Shown here in pieces: positions 1 to 4,931 of a stretch of 5,010 nucleotides of DNA. A program made the translations under genes and the position numbers. Position 1 is the stretch's first letter; each line of letters opens with the position of its first letter. The stretch comes from an uncultured Alistipes sp. (GTDB lineage Bacteria > Bacteroidota > Bacteroidia > Bacteroidales > Rikenellaceae). The notes below the pieces were generated by a model. It ran no database searches. It was not told where the DNA came from and was given only the letters and a program-made list of their open reading frames with translations. The stretch lies in NCBI GenBank assembly GCA_937911745.1, contig CALDPX010000030.1, forward strand, positions 1-5,010, written 5' to 3'.

Positions 1-79
1 CGCAAATGAGGAAGTTGCGATGCGCAGTTTGGTGCAAAAAGCACCCACAAGGCACGCTCGCCAGCGAGATGCGCTCGCC
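1..79 (-). repeat. Dispersed intergenic repeat, copy A (cut by window edge)
   Basis: This stretch directly follows the dCMP deaminase stop codon and resembles the stretch directly behind the tsaB stop (767-842). Shared blocks on the plus strand are CGCAAATGAG (1-10 and 767-776), CCCACAAG (44-51 and 825-832) and ATGYGCTCGC (69-78 and 833-842). Copy A has 17 extra bases (52-68) between the last two blocks, and these look like a partial duplication of the adjacent GCTCGCC block (56-62 and 73-79). The copy contains a perfect GGTGC-AAAAA-GCACC hairpin (31-45). It also has two alternative stems that share the arm GCGAG (64-68), which can pair with CTCGC at 57-61 or at 74-78. No ORF is supported here. 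Whether the element acts as RNA or is only a passive repeat is unknown. Confidence 0.55.
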
Positions 80-99
80 TCAACCCTCAACTCTCACCA
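79..99. repeat. Heptamer tandem array over the dCMP deaminase stop codon
   Basis: On the plus strand there are three units in exact 7-bp register: CTCAACC, CTCAACT, CTCACCA. Read as mRNA, the array encodes the last residues of the deaminase and its TGA stop. It resembles the other CAAYYYT-type arrays in the window (637-657, 1558-1590, 1632-1652). Confidence 0.6.
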
Positions 100-508
100 C
101 CTCTATCCCCGAGCGTTTCAATAAGTCTATGCCATCGGTATTGTGGTAGAGGTCGGCATACACAACCCTTTTGATGCCCGACTGGATGATGAGTTTCGAG
201 CACTCCATACAAGGCGAAGCAGTAACATAGAGGGTGCTGCCATCGCCCGAGTTGTTACTTTTGGCGAGTTTCGTTATGGCATTCGCCTCGGCGTGCAGAA
301 CGTAGGGTTTTGTTACGCCACTATCGTCCTCGCAGATGTTCTCAAAGCCCGAGGGGGTGCCATTGTAGCCGTCCGAAATAATCATCTTATCCTTCACGAT
401 GAGCGCACCCACCTGACGGCGCACACAGTATGAGTTTTCCGCCCACACCCTCGCCATACGCATATAGCGTCCATCGAGTTGCAACTGTTTATCTTCCTTA
501 TATCCCAT
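80..508 (-). CDS. Deoxycytidylate (dCMP) deaminase family protein
   Basis: This is a cytosolic zinc enzyme expected to deaminate dCMP to dUMP, the precursor of dTMP made by thymidylate synthase. The 142-residue protein has the full cytidine/deoxycytidylate deaminase signature. HAEAN (residues 72-76) supplies zinc ligand His72 and the proton-shuttling Glu74, and PCMEC (99-103) supplies ligands Cys100 and Cys103. The stretch GYNGTPSGF (48-56) before the zinc site is typical of dCMP deaminases (also called ComEB-like) and argues against cytidine or tRNA adenosine deaminases. The length is normal for the family. I chose the ATG at 508; an in-frame TTG at 529 would add seven residues encoded by a 7-bp repeat array and is unlikely. 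The last codons (Val-Glu-Gly-stop) lie inside another 7-bp repeat array. There is no clear ribosome binding site, only A-rich sequence before the ATG. It is the last of the five collinear genes, 333 nt behind tsaB, so it may have its own promoter, which I could not identify. Confidence 0.93.
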   Translation of the reverse strand: MGYKEDKQLQLDGRYMRMARVWAENSYCVRRQVGALIVKDKMIISDGYNGTPSGFENICEDDSGVTKPYVLHAEANAITKLAKSNNSGDGSTLYVTASPCMECSKLIIQSGIKRVVYADLYHNTDGIDLLKRSGIEVVRVEG

Positions 509-516
509 ATTTTTTT

Positions 517-551
517 GTCTAACGTCCAACGTCTAACGTCAATAGTCCTAA
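517..551. repeat. Heptamer tandem array 8 nt upstream of the dCMP deaminase start
   Basis: On the plus strand GTC recurs at 517, 524, 531, 538 and 545, giving units GTCTAAC, GTCCAAC, GTCTAAC, GTCAATA and GTCCTAA, with the last two degenerate. On the coding strand the core unit is GTTRGAC. Exactly 8 nt (509-516, all T or A) separate it from the ATG at 508, the same distance as the array before tsaB. Confidence 0.8.
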
Positions 552-594
552 GGCTGTATGAGAGTTATGAGAGGTGTGGGTAACACACGCCCCC

Positions 595-627
595 GCCCTT
601 CGGGCACCCCCTCTAACTTAGAGGGGG
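595..627. repeat. Double hairpin: GCCC-TTC-GGGC followed by a 9-10 bp palindrome
   Basis: GCCC (595-598) pairs with GGGC (602-605) across TTC. One base later a near-perfect palindrome begins: 607-616 (CCCCCTCTAA) is the reverse complement of 618-627 (TTAGAGGGGG), realistically a 9-bp stem with loop ACT. On neither strand does a run of T follow, so it is not a standard intrinsic terminator. It looks like a repetitive intergenic palindrome. That it belongs to a family repeated through the genome is inference. Confidence 0.65.
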
Positions 628-636
628 AGTAATCCA

Positions 637-657
637 CAACTTTCAATCCTCAACCCA
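637..657. repeat. Heptamer tandem array in the tsaB-deaminase spacer
   Basis: On the plus strand there are three units in 7-bp register: CAACTTT, CAATCCT, CAACCCA (consensus CAAYYYT). It is the only array of this kind in the window not touching a gene end. It lies between the 595-627 hairpins and the dispersed-repeat block. Confidence 0.5.
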
Positions 658-733
658 GCGAGCGGGTTTTGTGGAGGGCTTTTTGTGCAACCCCTCCCAA
701 CCTGCGGGTGATTTATGTGTGGCGAGTTCAAGG

Positions 734-842
734 CTTGCGAAGCGCGAGAAAGCGGAGTTTGCTCGGCGCAAATGAGCATTTCGAGCGCAAGCGTAACGCA
801 GAAATCGCCCACAAAAATCAGCCGCCCACAAGATGTGCTCGC
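734..842 (-). repeat. Dispersed intergenic repeat, copy B, with long imperfect hairpin
   Basis: This copy abuts the tsaB stop codon. The part 767-842 matches the window's left edge (1-78) in its end blocks, and 825-842 equals copy A with one mismatch once the 17-nt insertion of A is removed. Further from tsaB the element can fold as a long interrupted stem: CTTGCG (734-739) with CGCAAG (786-791), CGAGAAA (745-751) roughly with TTTCG (779-783), and TGCTC (760-764) with GAGCA (774-778) closing a 9-nt loop. Three stems nested in the right order suggest real structure rather than chance. No protein is supported in any frame. It could be a transcript 3'-end element, a REP-like non-autonomous repeat, or an unrecognised RNA. 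I cannot tell which. Confidence 0.55.
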
Positions 843-1549
843 TAAAATAACTTCTTCTTTGAGGCAGTAACAATAAAATCCTTCAAGTAGAAAGGCTCGA
901 AGTAGGCAACATCCTCCCTTTCGCCTGCCTGCAACCTCCTCTCTGCCTCGGCGCACAAACCGCGTGCCGAAGGAATAACATTCACATACTCAGCCCACTC
1001 CAAGATACCCGAGCACTTCTCGGCACCCGTACCGAAGATGACAAGTTTCTTATCATCGAGCAGCACCTCGCTGAAACTCCTATCGTGCACCACCTCTGCC
1101 ACAACCTCCGAGCGAGGTGTAAGGTCGGTATTGAAGAGTTCGGCATAGACCTCCATTCTACGGGCGTCTATCATTGGGCATAGAACAACCCTCTCCCACT
1201 CCTCTATATCGACAATACCCGCCTCGACCTCCTCGACCAAGCAGGCTGCAAGCGAGCGCAGTGAGTCCACAGCCAGCAGCGGAATACCCAGCGCATAGCA
1301 CATTCCCTTAGCGAACGACACGCCGATGCGCAAACCCGTATAGGAGCCGGGACCCTTACCCACAGCCACTGCATCAAGTTCTTCGGGCTCTATATTGTTC
1401 TCCCTAAGGAGTTCTTGGGTAAAAACACCCACTTTGCGGGCGTGGTCCTTGCCTTGGTCGCTCTCGCGGAGGGCAATCATCTGGCCATCTCTCGCCAATG
1501 CCACAGAGCAGATGTCCGTTCCCGTCTCTATACAAAGAATCAATCCCAT
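842..1549 (-). CDS. tsaB: tRNA threonylcarbamoyladenosine biosynthesis protein TsaB
   Basis: TsaB is the non-catalytic ASKHA-fold partner of TsaD. In the cytosol it works with TsaD and TsaE to transfer threonylcarbamoyl to A37 of ANN-decoding tRNAs (t6A). The 235-residue product has the typical length. It starts with MGLILCIETGTDICSVAL, the first strand-turn of the ASKHA fold. It carries the TsaB hallmark GPGSYTGLRIG (residues 66-76), then PMIDARRMEVYAELF (125-139), and ends in the usual FEPFYLKDF segment (217-225). I set the start at the ATG at 1549 because the family begins there. The in-frame GTG at 1627 would add 26 residues read from a 7-bp repeat array. The gene lies about 100 nt behind smpB without a terminator and may be co-transcribed with it. 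Its stop directly abuts a dispersed repeat. Confidence 0.95.
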   Translation of the reverse strand: MGLILCIETGTDICSVALARDGQMIALRESDQGKDHARKVGVFTQELLRENNIEPEELDAVAVGKGPGSYTGLRIGVSFAKGMCYALGIPLLAVDSLRSLAACLVEEVEAGIVDIEEWERVVLCPMIDARRMEVYAELFNTDLTPRSEVVAEVVHDRSFSEVLLDDKKLVIFGTGAEKCSGILEWAEYVNVIPSARGLCAEAERRLQAGEREDVAYFEPFYLKDFIVTASKKKLF

Positions 1550-1557
1550 TGTGTTCG

Positions 1558-1590
1558 AATTGAGAATTGAAAATTGAAAATTGAGAATTG
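1558..1590. repeat. Heptamer tandem array 8 nt upstream of the tsaB start
   Basis: AATTG recurs at 1558, 1565, 1572, 1579 and 1586 on the plus strand, giving units AATTGAG, AATTGAA, AATTGAA, AATTGAG, AATTG. On the coding strand the unit is CAATTYT. The array stops 8 nt before the tsaB ATG (1549). Its part 1571-1589 is the reverse complement of 1633-1651 with 17 of 19 matches, so with the array at the smpB end it could form an AT-rich stem around a 43-nt loop. Confidence 0.85.
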
Positions 1591-1631
1591 TTTTTTGGAA
1601 GATATATAACCTCTGCGCTGAAAGCACTCCT

Positions 1632-1652
1632 TAATTTTCCATTTTCAATTTA
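1632..1652. repeat. Heptamer array over the smpB stop codon, inverted relative to 1558-1590
   Basis: On the plus strand there are three degenerate units in 7-bp register: TAATTTT, CCATTTT, CAATTTA. The last contains the smpB TAA stop (1650-1652). The orientation is opposite to the tsaB-side array. The two together make the smpB-tsaB spacer an imperfect inverted repeat. Confidence 0.6.
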
Positions 1653-2117
1653 TCGTTTATACTGTTTCTTTATCGCATCAAGTTCGCGTTTGGTGTCACG
1701 AGCCTTGATGGTTTCGCGTTTGTCGTATTCGTGTTTACCGCGTGCAAGACCTATGGCGAGTTTGGCAAAGCCCCTATCGTTGATAAAGACTCTCAAACCC
1801 ACAATGGTCACACCCTTATCCTGAGAGGCTCGCTCCAACTTGTCCAACTCGCGCGAGGTCAGCAGAAGTTTTCTGTCGCGGCGAGGTGCGTGATTGTTAA
1901 GGTTGCCCCAATCATACTCGGCGATATTCATACCCCTGACAAACAACTCGTGGTTGGAGAAGTAGCAATAGCAGTCCACAAGTGACGCCTTGCCAAGGCG
2001 GAGCGACTTTATCTCGGTGCCGGCAAGTTGTATTCCTGCCACGAATTCTTCGAGAATCTCGTAGTTGAAATACGCCTTTTTGTTGCGGATGTTTATGTTT
2101 TTATAGTTCGTACTCAT
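1650..2117 (-). CDS. smpB: SsrA-binding protein SmpB
   Basis: SmpB binds tmRNA (SsrA) and delivers it with EF-Tu to ribosomes stalled on mRNAs lacking a stop codon. The C-terminal tail senses the empty mRNA channel during trans-translation. The 155-residue product has the family's full length and order: the beta-barrel with QLAGTEIKSLR (residues 30-40), the HAPRRDRKLLL stretch (76-86; the family usually has H-x-P-R-R-x-R-K-L-L-L), VFINDRGFAKLAIGLARGK (110-128), and the basic tail YDKRETIKARDTKREL (131-146), which becomes helical on the ribosome. The ATG (2117-2115) overlaps the dnaG stop TGA (2116-2114) as ATGA, so the two genes are co-transcribed and probably translationally coupled; no Shine-Dalgarno is visible. 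The stop codon lies in a heptamer array. The tmRNA gene itself is not in this window. Confidence 0.97.
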   Translation of the reverse strand: MSTNYKNINIRNKKAYFNYEILEEFVAGIQLAGTEIKSLRLGKASLVDCYCYFSNHELFVRGMNIAEYDWGNLNNHAPRRDRKLLLTSRELDKLERASQDKGVTIVGLRVFINDRGFAKLAIGLARGKHEYDKRETIKARDTKRELDAIKKQYKR

Positions 2118-4099
2118 AGTATGTTGCGTGCTGTTTGGTGGGCAATCTTCTTGCGCTCGGCATTCAGCGCATCTATGGCTTCGAGGATGCGGGCAATCTC
2201 TGCCTCGTCCTCGTCGCCCAATCCTGCAAGTTGCTCGCCCAACGAAGAGATGATAGCCTCTATCGCCTTCGACTTATAGAGAACTATCGCCTTGGGAATA
2301 ATCTTACCCAATCGTTCCTCCTCGCTCTCGGTGCAGATGTCGTGTTCCTTCCAGATGGAGGCTTGTTTGTGGTTGTCGCCCTCGGTAAGAATATCCACCG
2401 CTGCCGAACTTGCCTCGGGGTTGTCTATCTCTATGAAGTAGTGTTCGGGAACCTTCACACCCACCCCCAACTCGGCACTGTGGTGTTTGTAGCACTCCAT
2501 AAGTGCTCGGTATCGGGCGTCCTGGAAGAACACTCCATCCTCTTCGAGTTCGCCAAAGATGGACTCGGCAACATTGAACGATGCCGTAGCCTTACCCTCG
2601 CGGTAGTCGAGCGTCAGATGACCATACTTTATGAGATAGCCCACAATCTCCCTCTCCAACTCGGTCATACTACTGCCCGCCTTCTGGTTGCCGAGTGTCA
2701 CAGCCTGCTCGAATGCCTTAGCCTCGTGTTGTTGCTGTGCCTGCTCACGGCGCACAAACTCACGCGCCTCATCGCCGTAGCGTGTGCCGACACTCTTACG
2801 CACTACCTCGCTCACCACCAAAGCCTCGTCAATATCCATAATCTTGGAGCACTCCTTGATGAATACTGAACGCTGTATCTTATTGGGAATAAGCGCAATG
2901 GAGTTTACAATATCGGCTATAAGTTCGCCCTTGCGGATGGGGTCACGAGCCACCTCCGCAGCATAAAGCGACGACTTGAAGGTTATAAAGTCTTTTTGGT
3001 TATTGGTAATATACTCGCGAATTTGGTCGGCAGAGTGGCTGCGAGCATAGGAATCGGGATCCTCGCCCTCGGGTAACACCACAACCCTCACGTTGAGTCC
3101 CTCTTTGAGCACCAAATCGACACCTTTGATTGCCGCCTTCACGCCCGCACTATCGCCATCGAAGAGGAGTGTGATGTTGTTCGTGAAGCGCGAGATAATC
3201 CTCACCTGCTCAATGGTCAGCGCGGTGCCGAGGGGCGCAACAACATTTTCGATGCCCTTCTGGTGCATCTGCACAACGTCTATATTACCCTCCACGAGGA
3301 TGCAGTGGTTCTCTTTGGTTATGGCACTCTTGGCAAAATAGATGCCGTAGAGGTTGTTGCTCTTGGAGTAGACCATACTCTCGGGCGAGTTGAGGTACTT
3401 TGCCTTGTTGTCGCCCGCAAGAGCCCTGCCGCTAAACGCCGTAACCCTACCCGAAATGGTGTGTATGGGAAACATTGCCCTGCCACAGAAGCGGTCGTAG
3501 TACCCGCCCGTTTCACGCTTAATGGTAAGACCCGTATCAACGAGGAACTGCTCCTTGTAGCCTGCGCGGAGTGCCGCCTGCGTCATTGTGTCCTTATCGC
3601 GCGAGGTGCGGCTCTCGGGGCAGTAGCCCAAGCCGAAGCGTTTGATTGTCGCATCCGTCAGTCCGCGCGAGGCGAAATAACTGCGGGCAACACTCAACCC
3701 CTCATCGGTGCCATACATCTGCTCCACAAAGTAGTCCTGAGCCCACGCATTGACAATCATCATACTCTCCCTATCATCGTTGCGTTGCTTCTCCTCGGGA
3801 GTCTCCTCTCTCTCCTCGACCGTTATGCCGTACTTCTTAGCAACCCATTTGAGAGCCTCGACATAGGTGAGTTTCTCGTGCTCCATAACGAAGGTCACAG
3901 CATTGCCACCCTTGCCACATCCGAAGCACTTGTAGAGTCCTTTGGCTGGCGACACGACAAAAGAGGGCGTCTTTTCGTTGTGGAAAGGACAACAAGCCAT
4001 AAAATTCACTCCTTTCTTTTTGAGTGAAACAAAGTCACTAATGACCTCCACCACGTTTGCTGCGGCGTATATTCTATCGACTGTTGCCCTGTCAATCAT
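2114..4099 (-). CDS. dnaG: DNA primase DnaG
   Basis: DnaG makes the RNA primers for lagging-strand and initiating DNA synthesis at the replication fork, in contact with the DnaB helicase. The 661-residue protein shows all three parts. The N-terminal zinc-binding domain has CPFH (Cys37, His40) and CFGCG (Cys58, Cys61). The RNA polymerase core contains RFGLGYCPES, FSGRAL and KYLNSPES. A TOPRIM fold follows, with the acidic motifs EG-N-ID (Glu270 to Asp274) and DGDSAG (Asp314, Asp316) that bind catalytic metal. A charged helical C-terminus (about 590-661) fits the helicase-binding domain. I set the start at the ATG at 4099 (MIDRATVDRIYAAANVVEVI), the usual DnaG beginning. The TTG at 4138 would add 13 atypical residues. 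One oddity is that the TOPRIM motif usually reads EGYxD but here reads EGNID. It has its own promoter (4156-4186) and overlaps smpB by 4 bp. Confidence 0.97.
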   Translation of the reverse strand: MIDRATVDRIYAAANVVEVISDFVSLKKKGVNFMACCPFHNEKTPSFVVSPAKGLYKCFGCGKGGNAVTFVMEHEKLTYVEALKWVAKKYGITVEEREETPEEKQRNDDRESMMIVNAWAQDYFVEQMYGTDEGLSVARSYFASRGLTDATIKRFGLGYCPESRTSRDKDTMTQAALRAGYKEQFLVDTGLTIKRETGGYYDRFCGRAMFPIHTISGRVTAFSGRALAGDNKAKYLNSPESMVYSKSNNLYGIYFAKSAITKENHCILVEGNIDVVQMHQKGIENVVAPLGTALTIEQVRIISRFTNNITLLFDGDSAGVKAAIKGVDLVLKEGLNVRVVVLPEGEDPDSYARSHSADQIREYITNNQKDFITFKSSLYAAEVARDPIRKGELIADIVNSIALIPNKIQRSVFIKECSKIMDIDEALVVSEVVRKSVGTRYGDEAREFVRREQAQQQHEAKAFEQAVTLGNQKAGSSMTELEREIVGYLIKYGHLTLDYREGKATASFNVAESIFGELEEDGVFFQDARYRALMECYKHHSAELGVGVKVPEHYFIEIDNPEASSAAVDILTEGDNHKQASIWKEHDICTESEEERLGKIIPKAIVLYKSKAIEAIISSLGEQLAGLGDEDEAEIARILEAIDALNAERKKIAHQTARNIL

Positions 4100-4155
4100 C
4101 GCTTTACACGCTCTTGTTCTCTTTTTCTGCGCCCACAATGCGCCAAATTAGCAGG

Positions 4156-4186
4156 TAAAGTTACAAAATACTTTGTATTTTGCAAA
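4156..4186 (-). promoter_or_regulatory. Predicted Bacteroidota-type promoter of dnaG-smpB
   Basis: Read on the minus strand, TTTG (4186-4183) is followed after exactly 19 nt by TAACTTTA (4163-4156). The known Bacteroidota vegetative sigma consensus is TTTG at -33 and TAnnTTTG at -7 with a spacer of about 19-21 bp, so this fits at all but the last position. It predicts a transcription start near 4150 and a leader of about 50 nt before the dnaG ATG. The TTTG lies in the U-tract of the gtrA terminator. Confidence 0.65.
4164..4182. promoter_or_regulatory. Perfect inverted repeat filling the dnaG promoter spacer (possible operator)
   Basis: CAAAATAC (4164-4171), loop TTT, GTATTTTG (4175-4182): an 8-3-8 perfect inverted repeat that exactly occupies the 19 bp between the two predicted promoter elements. 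The position suits a dimeric repressor or activator site. It is also AT-rich, so chance is possible. No regulator gene is in the window. Confidence 0.45.
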
Positions 4187-4210
4187 AAACTCCTCCCAAC
4201 AAGGGAGGAG
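4184..4210 (-). terminator. Intrinsic terminator of the GtrA-family gene
   Basis: On the minus strand, 19 nt behind the GtrA stop codon, CTCCTCCC... pairs as a perfect 8-bp GC-rich stem (4203-4210 with 4190-4197) with loop TTGTT, followed at once by six T (4189-4184). This is a textbook rho-independent terminator. It isolates the GtrA gene from the dnaG-smpB unit, whose promoter starts within its U-tract. Confidence 0.9.
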
Positions 4211-4229
4211 CAAACTGTTTGTACTTCTA

Positions 4230-4712
4230 CTATTTGGCACCACGAAAAGTCCAATGTTTCTGTAATAGATAGCTGTAAACTATGGTTATAAGCGAGGTGA
4301 CGACTTGTGCCACGGGAGCATACAACCCCGCCCACTCGACAAAAAGTTTCAGGCAGACATAGTTGATAGCAAGCGAGCCCAAGGTGGTCACAAGATAGCG
4401 CACCGAGCTAACCCTATCGCCCAGGGGAGAGCCCTTGAAGGAGATGCGGCTCTGCAACCAATAGCCCGTAAAGAGTGTTACGGGGAACGTCACCGCAAGG
4501 GCGGCAATATGGCGCGAGATGTAGACAAAACCGAGGTTGAGGTAGTCGAAACCCAAAACCACATCGTAAAGCAAGGCATAGAGCAGCCAATTTATCACAA
4601 GGTTGACACCACCACACACCGCATAACGAAACGTCTGCAAAGGCATAACACCCCTCAGCGGCTTAATGTAAAACAAATCAATAAGTTTGGTTATCTTCTC
4701 TGCTAATTTCAT
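4230..4712 (-). CDS. GtrA-family integral membrane protein
   Basis: This is a small inner-membrane protein of the GtrA-like family. Family members are linked to moving or using polyprenyl-phosphate-linked sugars for O-antigen, arabinogalactan or other surface polysaccharides; the exact substrate here is unknown. The 160-residue product has four predicted membrane segments at about residues 27-49, 62-86, 104-124 and 131-150. The family-like features are FRYAVCGGVNLVINWLLY (28-45) at the first segment and the end YLLQKHWTFRG (148-158), matching the usual aromatic/basic C-terminus. I chose the ATG at 4712 because the homologous part starts there. The frame stays open upstream to a GTG at 4997, but those 95 codons run through hairpins and a 9-bp tandem array and give a hydrophilic, repetitive sequence with no family resemblance. 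It is followed by a strong terminator, so it is the last gene of its transcript. No polysaccharide genes are visible beside it. Confidence 0.88.
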   Translation of the reverse strand: MKLAEKITKLIDLFYIKPLRGVMPLQTFRYAVCGGVNLVINWLLYALLYDVVLGFDYLNLGFVYISRHIAALAVTFPVTLFTGYWLQSRISFKGSPLGDRVSSVRYLVTTLGSLAINYVCLKLFVEWAGLYAPVAQVVTSLITIVYSYLLQKHWTFRGAK

Positions 4713-4724
4713 ACTTCTTTTTTC

Positions 4725-4746
4725 TCCGCTTTTTGCATAAAGCGGA
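4725..4746 (-). promoter_or_regulatory. Perfect 8-bp hairpin 12 nt before the GtrA start codon
   Basis: TCCGCTTT (4725-4732), loop TTGCAT, AAAGCGGA (4739-4746). In the mRNA the stem ends 12 nt before the ATG and is followed by a purine-rich GAAAAAAG stretch. It could influence ribosome loading, or it may simply be part of an intergenic repeat. No U-tract follows it on the minus strand, so it is not a terminator for an upstream gene. Confidence 0.5.
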
Positions 4747-4767
4747 ACCAAAAACTTTTCGTGCACC

Positions 4768-4820
4768 AACCAATAGTGGTTCTTCCTACCGCTTTGCTTC
4801 GGAGTGGCTTTGGAGCCACT
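4768..4820. repeat. Two adjacent perfect hairpins
   Basis: AACCA-ATAG-TGGTT (4768-4781) and AGTGGCT-TTGG-AGCCACT (4803-4820) are both perfect inverted repeats with 4-nt loops and lack T-tracts. Together with the hairpin at 4725-4746 they make three perfect stem-loops in about 95 nt. Confidence 0.55.
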
Positions 4821-4872
4821 TGCACTTTGAGCCTCACACCTCCCCGAAAAAAGACTTCTCTCAAACTCCCCT

Positions 4873-4908
4873 GTAATCCTTGTTACACCTGCTATCCTTG
4901 TTATCCCT
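4873..4908. repeat. Four-unit 9-bp tandem array
   Basis: Plus-strand units in exact 9-bp register are GTAATCCTT, GTTACACCT, GCTATCCTT and GTTATCCCT (consensus GTTATCCYT, minus strand ARGGATAAC). Units 1 and 3, and 2 and 4, are most alike, so it also reads as two 18-bp repeats. The period is a multiple of three, so the frame through it stays open and gives a repetitive peptide. I take this as an artefact of the repeat. Confidence 0.6.
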
Positions 4909-4931
4909 GCATGAAAAACAAGATGGGTAGA

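Larger units (their letters stand above)
509..841. other. Gene-free spacer between tsaB and the dCMP deaminase, made of repeats
   Basis: This 333-nt spacer holds no supportable gene. The open frames crossing it (about 76 and 112 codons on the minus strand) run through inverted and tandem repeats, and one overlaps the 3' end of tsaB in another frame. In transcription order it contains a dispersed repeat with a long imperfect hairpin (734-842), a GGAGGG/CCCTCC inverted repeat (673-678 with 692-697), a 7-bp array (637-657), a double hairpin (595-627) and a second 7-bp array (517-551). None of the hairpins is followed by a convincing U-tract on the minus strand, so I do not call a terminator. I found no good TTTG / TAnnTTTG promoter pair here. 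Confidence 0.7.

Noticed and set aside
31..45. GGTGC-AAAAA-GCACC hairpin as terminator of the dCMP deaminase gene
   Set aside because: On the minus strand the T-run is in the loop and the stem is followed by AAACTG, so no U-tract follows. The stem is only 5 bp.
673..697. GGAGGG/CCCTCC inverted repeat as a terminator behind tsaB
   Set aside because: On the minus strand it is followed by ACAAAA rather than T-rich sequence, and the loop is long (13 nt).
618..956. Minus-strand open frames of 112 and 76 codons in the tsaB-deaminase spacer
   Set aside because: They run through the palindrome, heptamer array and dispersed repeat. The larger one overlaps tsaB's 3' end in another frame, and neither has a protein-like composition.
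1550..1627. Longer tsaB starting at a GTG at 1627, preceded by AAGGAG-like sequence
   Set aside because: The added 26 residues come mostly from the heptamer array and are not part of the TsaB family, which starts at the Met at 1549.
2135..2869. Long plus-strand open frame (244 codons) opposite dnaG
   Set aside because: It lies wholly antisense to the well-supported primase gene and has no recognisable domain. It is a shadow of biased dnaG codon use.
3263..4027. Long plus-strand open frame (254 codons) opposite the dnaG N-terminal half
   Set aside because: It is antisense to the zinc-finger and core regions of dnaG, shows no family motif and has no promoter or ribosome site. It is also a shadow.
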